Shown: positions 18,279 through 25,499 of the stretch, in pieces | How positions within the stretch are numbered: the first letter of the stretch is position 1 | How the letters are laid out: each line of letters begins with the position of its first letter | Assembly (NCBI GenBank): GCA_913774955.1 | Contig: CAJYKV010000020.1 | Location: forward strand, 186,001 to 250,000 | Direction of reading: 5' to 3' | Length of the DNA: 64,000 nucleotides | From: an uncultured Acidovorax sp. | GTDB taxonomy: Bacteria > Pseudomonadota > Gammaproteobacteria > Burkholderiales > Burkholderiaceae_C | Position numbers and translations under genes: made by a program | The notes under the pieces: model-generated | Database searches by the model: none | What the model was told of the DNA's origin: nothing | Seen by the model: the letters and a program-made list of their open reading frames with translations, nothing else

Positions 18279-18746
18279 ATGAAACTCCTCATCGTGGCCG
18301 TGGGCCAGCGTGTGCCCGACTGGGCGCAGACCGCCTACGACGACTACGCCAAGCGGTTCCCGCCCGAGCTGAAAGTCGAGCTCAAGGCCGTCAAGACCGA
18401 GCCGCGCGGCTCCAAGACGCTGGAGACGCTCTACGCCGCCGAGCGCGAACGCATCGAAGCCGCCATTCCGCGCGGCACGCGCGTCGTGGCGCTCGACGAG
18501 CGCGGCACCTCGCTCACCACCAAGGCCCTGGCCGTCCGCCTCAAGGAATGGCAGCTGGGTGGCGACGACGTGGCGCTGGTCATCGGCGGCCCGGACGGGC
18601 TCGATCCGGCCTTCCGCCAGGCCGCGCACGAACGCATCCGCCTGTCCGACCTCACGCTGCCGCACGCGATGGTGCGGGTGCTGCTGATCGAGCAGCTGTA
18701 CCGCGCCTGGTCGGTGAACGCGGGGCATCCCTACCACCGTGAGTAA
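18279..18746 (+). CDS. rlmH: 23S rRNA pseudouridine(1915)-N3-methyltransferase
   Basis: SPOUT methyltransferase of 155 residues (E. coli RlmH is 155), which methylates pseudouridine 1915 in helix 69 of 23S rRNA using S-adenosylmethionine. It starts [15 protein letters not shown]. The knotted SAM-binding core shows [16 protein letters not shown] near residue 72, [16 protein letters not shown] near 98 and the C-terminal [23 protein letters not shown], which is nearly invariant. It follows rsfS by 80 bp, a conserved pairing in proteobacteria. Confidence 0.97.
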   Translation: MKLLIVAVGQRVPDWAQTAYDDYAKRFPPELKVELKAVKTEPRGSKTLETLYAAERERIEAAIPRGTRVVALDERGTSLTTKALAVRLKEWQLGGDDVALVIGGPDGLDPAFRQAAHERIRLSDLTLPHAMVRVLLIEQLYRAWSVNAGHPYHRE

Positions 18747-18794
18747 GGGCCCGGCGCGCGCGGCGGCTGCCCCGGCATCCGCTATCCTGCCGCC

Positions 18795-19466
18795 GTGAAC
18801 CCGAACCCATCCTCTTCCTCCTCCGCTCCTGCTGCGCCGTCCGCGGCGCTTCCGTTCGTCTATCTGGCCTCGCAGAGCCCGCGCCGCCGGCAACTGCTCG
18901 ACCAGATCGGCGTGCGCCACGTGCTGCTCCTGCCCAACGCCGATGGGGATGCAGTCGTCGAGGATGCCGAAGCGATCGAAGTGCCCCGGCCCGGCGAAGC
19001 ACCCGCGCGCTACGTGCAGCGCGTGACGGGCCTCAAGCTGGACGCGGCCGTGGCGCGGCATGGGCGGCGCGGCTTGGCGCCCGCGCCGATCCTGTGCTCC
19101 GACACCACCGTGGCGCTGGGCCGCGAGATCCTCGGCAAGCCCGACGACGAAGCCCATGCTCGGAAGATGCTCGCGCAGCTCTCCGGCCGCACGCACCGCG
19201 TTCTCACCGCGGTGGCCGTGCAGGTGCCGGGCGGTGAGCGCCACGCGGCGCTGTCGGTATCGCAGGTGGCGTTCGCCGCGATGACCGAGGCGCAGATCGC
19301 CGCCTATGCCGCCAGCGGCGACCCGCTCGGCAAGGCCGGCGCCTACGGCATCCAGGGGCCGGCGGCGCGCTACGTGGCGCGCATTTCCGGCAGCTACACC
19401 GGCATCATGGGCCTGCCGCTGCACGAGACATCGCTGCTGCTGCGCGAGGTCGGGCTGCCGGACTGA
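18795..19466 (+). CDS. maf: Maf-family nucleotide pyrophosphatase
   Basis: Cytoplasmic protein of 223 residues starting with GTG at 18795. The family signature YLASQSPRRRQLLDQIGV lies near residues 20-37. The catalytic Asp/Lys region is CSDTTVALGREILGKPDDEAHA near 100, and the KAGAYGIQGPAARYVARISGSYTGIMGLPL segment lies near 178-207. Maf enzymes hydrolyse non-canonical or excess nucleoside triphosphates (dTTP/UTP or m7GTP, depending on subtype) to monophosphates. The first 18 residues are a Ser/Ala-rich extension. It sits between rlmH and rng. Confidence 0.94.
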   Translation: MNPNPSSSSSAPAAPSAALPFVYLASQSPRRRQLLDQIGVRHVLLLPNADGDAVVEDAEAIEVPRPGEAPARYVQRVTGLKLDAAVARHGRRGLAPAPILCSDTTVALGREILGKPDDEAHARKMLAQLSGRTHRVLTAVAVQVPGGERHAALSVSQVAFAAMTEAQIAAYAASGDPLGKAGAYGIQGPAARYVARISGSYTGIMGLPLHETSLLLREVGLPD

Positions 19467-19592
19467 CGGAGCCGGGATCGGGCTACCCGGCGGCAGCCCG
19501 GCGTGGGCCGGGCCGTTGAGGCATCATCGGTTCCCGAGCCTCCTTTCGTCCCTCCTGCCCCGTCCCGCCCACCGCGATCCGCGCCGCCCGCC

Positions 19593-21080
19593 ATGCAACA
19601 AGACATCCTCATCAATTGGTCCCCCCAGGAAACCCGCGTCGCCGTCGTCGAGCATGGCGCCGTGCAGGAGTTGCACGTGGAGCGCACGCTGGAGCGGGGG
19701 CTGGTGGGGAACGTCTACCTGGGCAAGGTCTCGCGCGTGCTGCCGGGCATGCAGTCGGCGTTCATCGACATCGGCCTGGAGCGTGCAGCCTTCCTGCACG
19801 TGGCCGACGTGTGGCACCGGCAGGAGGGCGGAGAGGCGCCGATGTTCGCGCGCAAGGGCGAGCCGCCGGTGCCCATCGAGAAGCAGGTGTTCGAGGGCCA
19901 GTCGCTGATGGTGCAGGTCATCAAGGACCCGATCGGCACCAAGGGCGCGCGCCTCTCCACGCAGATCAGCATCGCGGGCCGGCTGCTGGTGTTCCTGCCG
20001 CAGGACGACCACGTCGGTGTTTCGCAGAAGATTCCCGCCGCCGAGCGCGATGCGCTGCGCGCGCGCCTGCAGGCGCTGGTCGGCGACAAGGCGACGGGCG
20101 GAGGCGGGGGCTTCATCCTGCGCACCAACGGCGAGGATTCGTCCGATGCGGAACTGGCGGAGGACATCGCCTACCTGCGCAAGACCTGGGGGCGCATCAA
20201 GGATGCCTCGCTGCGGCAGCCGCCGGCCTCGCTCCTGCACCAGGACCTGAACCTGCTGCAGCGCGTGCTGCGCGACCTGGTCGGCGACGAGACCGCCAGC
20301 ATCCGCATCGACTCGCGCGAACAGTTCGCGCTGCTGCAGGCCTTCGGCCGGGAATTCACGCCCGCCGCCGTGCCCAAGCTGCAGCTCTACAAAGGCGAGC
20401 GGCCGATCTTCGACCTCTACGGCATCGACGAGGAAATCGCGCGCGCGCTCGGCCGCCGCGTGGACCTCAAATCCGGCGGCTACCTCATCGTGGACCAGAC
20501 CGAGGCGCTCACCACCATCGACGTGAACACCGGCGGGTATGTCGGCGCGCGCAACTTCGACGACACCATCTTCAAGACGAATCTGGAAGCCGCACAGGCC
20601 ATCGCCCGCCAGCTGCGGCTGCGCAACCTGGGCGGCATCATCATCGCGGACTTCATCGACATGGCGCGCGAGGACCACCAGCACGCCGTCCTCTCGGAAT
20701 TCAGGAAGCAGCTCGCGCGCGACCGCGTCAAGACCATGACCGGCGGCTTCTCGCAATTGGGCCTCGTCGAGATGACGCGCAAGCGCACCCGTGAATCGCT
20801 CGCCCACATGCTCTGCGAGCCGTGCGTGCACTGCCAGGGATCGGGGCAGATCAAGACCGCCCGCAGCGTCTGCTACGACATCCTGCGCGAGATCCTGCGC
20901 GAGGCCCGCCAGTTCAACCCGCGCGAGTTCCGGGTGGTGGCTTCGGCCAAGGTGGTGGAACTGTTCCTGGACGAGGAGAGCCAGCACCTGGCGGGGCTGT
21001 CGGATTTCATCGGCAAGCCGATTTCGCTGCAGGCGGAGGGGGGGCTGGGGCAGGAGCAGTACGACATCGTGCTGCTGTGA
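19593..21080 (+). CDS. rng: ribonuclease G
   Basis: Protein of 495 residues, matching RNase G (489 in E. coli) and lacking the long C-terminal scaffold of RNase E. It starts MQQDILINWSPQETRVAVVE; the ATG at 19593 is chosen because the longer frame upstream is Pro-rich. The S1 RNA-binding domain spans about 38-125 (GNVYLGKVSRVLPGMQSAFIDIG). The catalytic DNase I-like domain holds the Mg ligand in TTIDVNTGGYVG near 310 and a second acidic ligand in IIIADFIDM near 350. CEPCVHC near 410 corresponds to the Zn-link of RNase E/G. It processes 16S rRNA 5' ends and some mRNAs. Confidence 0.95.
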   Translation: MQQDILINWSPQETRVAVVEHGAVQELHVERTLERGLVGNVYLGKVSRVLPGMQSAFIDIGLERAAFLHVADVWHRQEGGEAPMFARKGEPPVPIEKQVFEGQSLMVQVIKDPIGTKGARLSTQISIAGRLLVFLPQDDHVGVSQKIPAAERDALRARLQALVGDKATGGGGGFILRTNGEDSSDAELAEDIAYLRKTWGRIKDASLRQPPASLLHQDLNLLQRVLRDLVGDETASIRIDSREQFALLQAFGREFTPAAVPKLQLYKGERPIFDLYGIDEEIARALGRRVDLKSGGYLIVDQTEALTTIDVNTGGYVGARNFDDTIFKTNLEAAQAIARQLRLRNLGGIIIADFIDMAREDHQHAVLSEFRKQLARDRVKTMTGGFSQLGLVEMTRKRTRESLAHMLCEPCVHCQGSGQIKTARSVCYDILREILREARQFNPREFRVVASAKVVELFLDEESQHLAGLSDFIGKPISLQAEGGLGQEQYDIVLL

Positions 21081-21212
21081 GGATGCAGGGCTTGGCTGCC
21101 TTGTTGCTAATTTACGAGGACAGTTGCATCGACGTTCCATTCGCGCGCTCTTCGCAGTGGGCCATGGGCAAGCTCGTGATGTGAGGTGGGGCGAAGGCCG
21201 CGCCCGAGAGGT

Positions 21213-22772
21213 TCACGCCCGGTGCTCGCCAGCCACGGCTTCCGCCACCTGCGCCGGAAACGAAAACGCGAATTCGGTCCCCTCCGCGCCGCAGGACCGC
21301 ACCTGCACCTGCCCTCCGTGCGCCTGCGCGATCGCGCGCACGATGAACAGGCCCAGGCCGACGCTGCGTGCCGACGTGTCGCCTTCTTCCACGCCGCGCA
21401 CCATCGGCTCGAACAGGCGGCCGAGCGTGTGGGAGGGGATCGGGTCCCCGCAGTTGTGCACGGCCAGCCGCGCGATGCCTGAACCATCCACCGACGATTC
21501 CACGGTGACGGGCGTTCCCGGCGTGCCGTAGGCCATGGCATTGCCCACCAGATTGCCGACGAGTTGGGCGACGCGGTCGGGGTCGGCGCTCGCCGCACCG
21601 TCGCCGTGGGCCGTGTGCTCGATGGTGCGGCCGGGGAAAGCCTCGGCCAGTTCCTCGACGATCCGGGCCGCCAGCTGGTGCAGGTCCACCGGCTGGCGCG
21701 AGACCTTCAGCCCGGAGCCAAGGCGCACCACGGTGAAATCCAGCAGGTCGGCGATCAGGCGGCGGGCGCGCTGGCCGGCGCGGGTGATGTTGCCCAGCAT
21801 GCGCCGCGACGCGTCCGCCGGACCGGTGGCCTGGCGCGTGAGTTTTTCGGTGGCGAGCAGGATGGTGGCGAGCGGGTTGCGCAGATCGTGGCTGACGATG
21901 CCCACCATCTGCTCCGCGAACACGGCGCGGTCTTCCGCGAGCGCGCGGCCGTGCTCCGCTTCGGTCACGTCGCTGAAGATGCCCACGAACTCCATCAGCG
22001 AGCCGTCCTCGGCGCGGAAGCCCTGGCCCGACGACACGAGCACGCGGCGCTGGCCCGCCGCGTCCACGAGGCGGTGCTTGAACTGGTAGGGCTCGCCGCT
22101 CCTCAGGGCATGGTCGAGCGCGGCGCGGTCGGCAGCGCGGTCCTCGGGCACGAGGTGGGCCACGAACTCCTCTTCGCCCACGGGCCGCTCCGGGCCGAGG
22201 CCCAGCAGCGTGGCCACGTCCGCGCCGAAACGCCGGCGGCCGGTGGCCGGGTCCAGGTCCCAGACATGGATGGCGCCCGACTGCATGGCCTGCCGCAGCC
22301 GCGACTGCGAGGCCTGCAGCGCCTGCTGGGCCTGGCGCTCCTTGGCCACCATCTCATCCGCGCGCTTGCGGGCGGCCAGCAGTTCGCGCTCGTATTTGTT
22401 GCGCTCTTCGGCCACCATCACGGCGACCTCGTCGTAGATGCCTTCCGGCGTGACCCGGCGGTTCGCGTTGATCAGCACGGGGAAGGTGCTGCCGTCCCTG
22501 CGGCGCATGTCCAGCTTGACCTCGGAGATCGAGCCCTGCATCTCCAGCATCGGCTGCCAGTGCGTCTGGTGGAACATCCGCCCGCCCACGTTGAACAGTT
22601 CCTGCAGTTTCCTGCTGCCGATCAGCTCATCGGCCGGCAGGCCGGTCCATCGGCACAGGGTCTGGTTCGCACGGAGGATCAGGCCCGTGGTGCTGGTCAC
22701 CAACAGGCCGCAGGGCATCTGGTCGAACAGCGTCTCGGGGCCGGGCAGGGTGGGCGGGGTGGGGGCGGGCAC
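21213..22772 (-). CDS. PAS-domain sensor histidine kinase, partner of RsbQ-like hydrolase
   Basis: Protein of 519 residues, probably starting with GTG at 22772, just 2 bp after the hydrolase stop. A first PAS domain (about 15-125) resembles those of RsbP/RsbU-type phosphatases, with a GGRMFHQTHWQPMLEMQG segment. A coiled coil follows (about 125-175), then a second PAS/PAC (about 175-280) ending GIFSDVTEAE. The HisKA domain has the phospho-acceptor His295 in IVSHDLRNPLATILLA, and the HATPase domain has VGNLVGNAMAYG (N box) and SVGLGLFIVRAIAQAHGG (G box). There is no membrane segment, so it is cytoplasmic. No response regulator gene adjoins it. Confidence 0.9.
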   Translation of the reverse strand: MPAPTPPTLPGPETLFDQMPCGLLVTSTTGLILRANQTLCRWTGLPADELIGSRKLQELFNVGGRMFHQTHWQPMLEMQGSISEVKLDMRRRDGSTFPVLINANRRVTPEGIYDEVAVMVAEERNKYERELLAARKRADEMVAKERQAQQALQASQSRLRQAMQSGAIHVWDLDPATGRRRFGADVATLLGLGPERPVGEEEFVAHLVPEDRAADRAALDHALRSGEPYQFKHRLVDAAGQRRVLVSSGQGFRAEDGSLMEFVGIFSDVTEAEHGRALAEDRAVFAEQMVGIVSHDLRNPLATILLATEKLTRQATGPADASRRMLGNITRAGQRARRLIADLLDFTVVRLGSGLKVSRQPVDLHQLAARIVEELAEAFPGRTIEHTAHGDGAASADPDRVAQLVGNLVGNAMAYGTPGTPVTVESSVDGSGIARLAVHNCGDPIPSHTLGRLFEPMVRGVEEGDTSARSVGLGLFIVRAIAQAHGGQVQVRSCGAEGTEFAFSFPAQVAEAVAGEHRA

Positions 22773-22774
22773 GC

Positions 22775-23584
22775 CTAGTACCCGATCGCCGCGAAGAATT
22801 CGTCCATCGTGGCGCTGCTCGCGCTGGGTGCGCTCAGGTGCGGGCAATGTCCCACGTTGTCGACCAGGCGCAGCGTGCTGCGCGGCAGATGGCGGTGCAT
22901 GTATTCGCCCACCGAGATCGGGGCGATGAAATCCTCGGTGGACTGGACGATCAGCACCGGCTCCTGCAGCTTGGGCAGGTCGGCCCGGTTGTCCGAAAGG
23001 AAGGTCGCGCGCGCGAAGTTGCGGGCGATGTCGGGGTCGGTGCGGCAGAAGCTCTGGTTCAGTTCCTCGGCCAGTTCCGGCCGGTCGGGGGCGCCCATGA
23101 TGACGGGCGCCATGTTGCTGGCCCAGCCCAGGTAGTTGGATTCGAGCGTGTCCAGCAGCGAATCGACGTCCTCGCGGGTGAAGCCGCCGACGTAGTCGCC
23201 GTCGTTGATGTAGCAGGGCGAGGGCCCGATCATGACGTGCCCCGCGATCCTGCCGGGTGCGTGCAGGCCGGCCAGCATGCCGATCATCGCGCTCACCGAA
23301 TGCCCGACGAAGATCACCGGGCCCTGGGCGAACGCGTCGATGACCTCCAGCACGTCGCTGGCATAGCCCGCGAGCGTGCCGTATTTGTCGGGATCGTAGG
23401 CGCCGAGGTCGGACAGGCCGCTGCCGACCATGTCGAAGGTGACGACCTGGAAACGCGAGGCGTATTCCGGCGCGAGCAGGCGCCACATGTTCTGGTCGCA
23501 ACCGAACCCATGGGCGAACACGAGGCTGGCGGGGCCGCTGCCCCGGATCTTCACATTGTTTCTTCGCCCGACCGAGACCGACAT
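22775..23584 (-). CDS. alpha/beta hydrolase of the RsbQ/KAI2 type
   Basis: Cytoplasmic protein of 269 residues, the size of B. subtilis RsbQ. It starts MSVSVGRRNNVKIRGSGP, with AGGAG 6 bp before the ATG. The oxyanion segment is VFAHGFGCDQNMW near residue 22, the nucleophile elbow VGHSVSAMIG near 95 (Ser96), the acid in QSTEDFIAPISVG near 218 and the His in VGHCPHLSAP near 246. The GHCPHLSAP element and overall pattern are those of RsbQ and plant KAI2/D14 receptors. In Bacillus RsbQ supplies an unknown small molecule or signal to the PAS domain of RsbP; here the next gene is a PAS histidine kinase. Confidence 0.88.
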   Translation of the reverse strand: MSVSVGRRNNVKIRGSGPASLVFAHGFGCDQNMWRLLAPEYASRFQVVTFDMVGSGLSDLGAYDPDKYGTLAGYASDVLEVIDAFAQGPVIFVGHSVSAMIGMLAGLHAPGRIAGHVMIGPSPCYINDGDYVGGFTREDVDSLLDTLESNYLGWASNMAPVIMGAPDRPELAEELNQSFCRTDPDIARNFARATFLSDNRADLPKLQEPVLIVQSTEDFIAPISVGEYMHRHLPRSTLRLVDNVGHCPHLSAPSASSATMDEFFAAIGY

Positions 23585-23703
23585 GGGAACTCCTGGTGAT
23601 GCGCTCGCGCAGCAGACGCGCTCGACCGTGGGGATTATGGGTGATACGCCGTGCGGCGTGCCCTGCTATGGCCGGAGTCCGTGTGGGTGATCACGGGTGG
23701 CGC

Positions 23704-23765
23704 TTCGTGCCGGGATGCCCGCCTTCGCCGGCCCCGCGTCCGCCGGCCTCGGTGGTCCGTAGATT
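23704..23765 (+). promoter_or_regulatory. PIP box and -10 element (HrpX/HrpB-type promoter)
   Basis: TTCGT at 23704-23708 and TTCGC at 23724-23728 are separated by exactly 15 bp, a perfect TTCGB-N15-TTCGB plant-inducible promoter box. TAGATT at 23760-23765 fits the YANNNT -10 consensus with 31 bp between the two, inside the 30-32 bp window known for HrpX/HrpB-regulated genes. It points at the gene at 23842, leaving a leader of about 70 nt. The matches are seen directly; control by HrpX is inference from known Ralstonia, Xanthomonas and Acidovorax regulons. Confidence 0.85.
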
Positions 23766-23841
23766 GGGGCAGCCGGAGATGTCTCCCCCGGGCCGGGAGC
23801 CAGGCTTTCTTCCACCTTCGCCAACGCCACCGCTGCGCGCC

Positions 23842-25341
23842 ATGCACCCTTCCTCCCTGCGTCCGACGTCCGTATCCTCCGCCGCCACCGCAACGGTGCC
23901 GGGCGCCGCGCCCCGTGCCGCGGATGCCGGCCAGGCTCCGTCGAAGCCGCGGCGTTCCCGGCCGGCTCCCGACGGAGCGCCCCTCCGCCCGCTGCGCCGG
24001 TCGCGCTCCTTCCCGTCGCCGCAGGCGCTGGCGTCGGCACGGTCTGCGGATCCGCAGCCTCCCGATGCCGCTGCCGCCGGGAACTCCGTCCGGGCCCGCA
24101 GACCGGTGGCCGACGTGGCCGGGAAGGGCCGCTCCAGCGTGCATCCGGAGGGGACGCCCGGGTGCGTGGACGGCGGCGCATTCCGGAGATCGGTACCGTT
24201 GCCGGCACAGGCACTGCCCGTGCTGCGCAGCGCCCGGGACATGGTCATTGCCCTGCTGGAGCCCGCGCAGGCGCGCGATGCGGCCGTGGTGCGGCAACTG
24301 CGGCGCAATGCACAGGTGCTGCTCGGCAAGGGCATCGACACGCCCGAGAAGCTCCAGCGTTTCCTGGCGGATGCATGGCGGCACGATGCGCTGCTGAGCT
24401 TCGCGGGGCTGGGTTTCAGCAATGGGGCGGGTTACATGGCGGGGATCACGGCTGCCAACGAAAAGCTGCTCTCCCTCATGCCCGCGGATCTGTTGCGCAA
24501 CCCTGCGCGGCTGGGCTTCCTGGCCGGGCTGGGCGTCGGCGCGCTCGACGTGCTGGTGAAGGTGGTGGGCAACGCCATGATGGTGCCGCGTCTCTACAAC
24601 GGACCCTCGGGACTGGAGCGGTTGCCCGGCGTGCTGCGCCCCGAGGTGCATGCCGAGCGCATCCGGAACGTCGGCCTGTCGGTCGGCTTCAGTGTCGCCA
24701 AGAACCTGCCCCGCGTGGCGGAGCCCGCAGTGCAGGCCGCCATCGAGGGCCGGAGCGACCACAGCGTGAATCGCGCGTGGGCGGATCGCATCGATGCCTC
24801 GCTGCTCGACGGCTTCGGAGGCATGCTGGCTGCCGGGGCGCGCAGCGTGCACAGCCTCTCGCAGTCGGTCCCCTACGACGCGCGCATGCTGCTGCGCAGC
24901 GACCTGGACGAGGTGATCGAGCGCACGCGCAGGCCCTGGAGGGAGTCGCTGCAGGAGATCGGCCCTGCCGCGCTGGAAGGCGCGAAATCGCTCGTGACCT
25001 CTCCCGTGCCGGTGGCGGTGGTGGCCACGGTGGGATGCTTCATCGCCGAGCTGTTCGCTGCCGGCGCGACCATCGACCGTGCGGGCACGCCCGCCGGCAT
25101 GCCCGCCGACCGTGCCGACGCCGGCATGCTGTCGGCCAAGCGGGCGTCCTCGGTGCTGCTCATGGGGCTGATGTCCGGGACCATCGAACTGGGGGTTCCC
25201 TACGTCGCCGAAGGCGGCGCCTGCGTGGCCCGAGCGGTCCGCGACGGCCTGCGGCGCACGTCCTCCGATCTCATGGCCTGGGCGCAACACCGCTTCGGCG
25301 CGGAGCCCCTGCCGGACATCGAGGCCGGACGCCGCTTCTGA
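23842..25341 (+). CDS. candidate type III secreted effector, family not recognised
   Basis: Protein of 499 residues starting MHPSSLRPTSVSSAATA. Residues 1-130 are disordered-looking and rich in Ser, Pro, Arg and Ala, as is usual for type III secretion signals. From about 145 the protein is helical. Hydrophobic stretches lie near 183-203 (LLSFAGLGFSNGAGYMAG), 222-249, 389-411 (VAVVATVGCFIAELFAAG) and 435-455, so it could insert in a host membrane. No catalytic motif of a known effector family was found. The perfect PIP box 114 bp upstream is the main evidence for the call. An in-frame ATG at 23779 would add 21 residues but lies only some 7 nt after the predicted transcription start. Confidence 0.68.
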   Translation: MHPSSLRPTSVSSAATATVPGAAPRAADAGQAPSKPRRSRPAPDGAPLRPLRRSRSFPSPQALASARSADPQPPDAAAAGNSVRARRPVADVAGKGRSSVHPEGTPGCVDGGAFRRSVPLPAQALPVLRSARDMVIALLEPAQARDAAVVRQLRRNAQVLLGKGIDTPEKLQRFLADAWRHDALLSFAGLGFSNGAGYMAGITAANEKLLSLMPADLLRNPARLGFLAGLGVGALDVLVKVVGNAMMVPRLYNGPSGLERLPGVLRPEVHAERIRNVGLSVGFSVAKNLPRVAEPAVQAAIEGRSDHSVNRAWADRIDASLLDGFGGMLAAGARSVHSLSQSVPYDARMLLRSDLDEVIERTRRPWRESLQEIGPAALEGAKSLVTSPVPVAVVATVGCFIAELFAAGATIDRAGTPAGMPADRADAGMLSAKRASSVLLMGLMSGTIELGVPYVAEGGACVARAVRDGLRRTSSDLMAWAQHRFGAEPLPDIEAGRRF

Positions 25342-25430
25342 GGGCGGGCCGCCGGCCCCCGCGGCCCCGCGCTTGTCGCGCATCGCGGTACGCCGCATGC
25401 GTGTTTTCCCGGAGAAAGATCGCTGGCCAA

Positions 25431-25463
25431 TTAGTTGACATCTAAATCATCCATTCCTAAAGT
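25431..25463 (+). promoter_or_regulatory. operon promoter with overlapping MarR-type operator
   Basis: A consensus -35 box TTGACA (25435-25440), a 17 bp spacer and TAAAGT (25458-25463) form a good sigma-70 promoter. The -35 box lies inside TTAGTTGACATCTAA (25431-25445), a perfect gapped palindrome of the form TTAG-N-TG-N-CA-N-CTAA. MarR proteins typically bind palindromes of about 15-18 bp over the -35/-10 region, and the third gene of the operon encodes one. A GGAGA ribosome site at 25488-25492 precedes the ATG at 25500. The sequence is clear; binding by this MarR is inference. Confidence 0.8.
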
Positions 25464-25499
25464 TGTCTCCGAGGCCGCGACGGCCCTGGAGACCAGCGC

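Noticed and set aside
23779-23841. Earlier in-frame ATG for the effector candidate at 23779
   Set aside because: It would lie only about 7 nt after the transcription start predicted from the -10 element, with no room for a ribosome site at a proper distance. Not strictly excluded.
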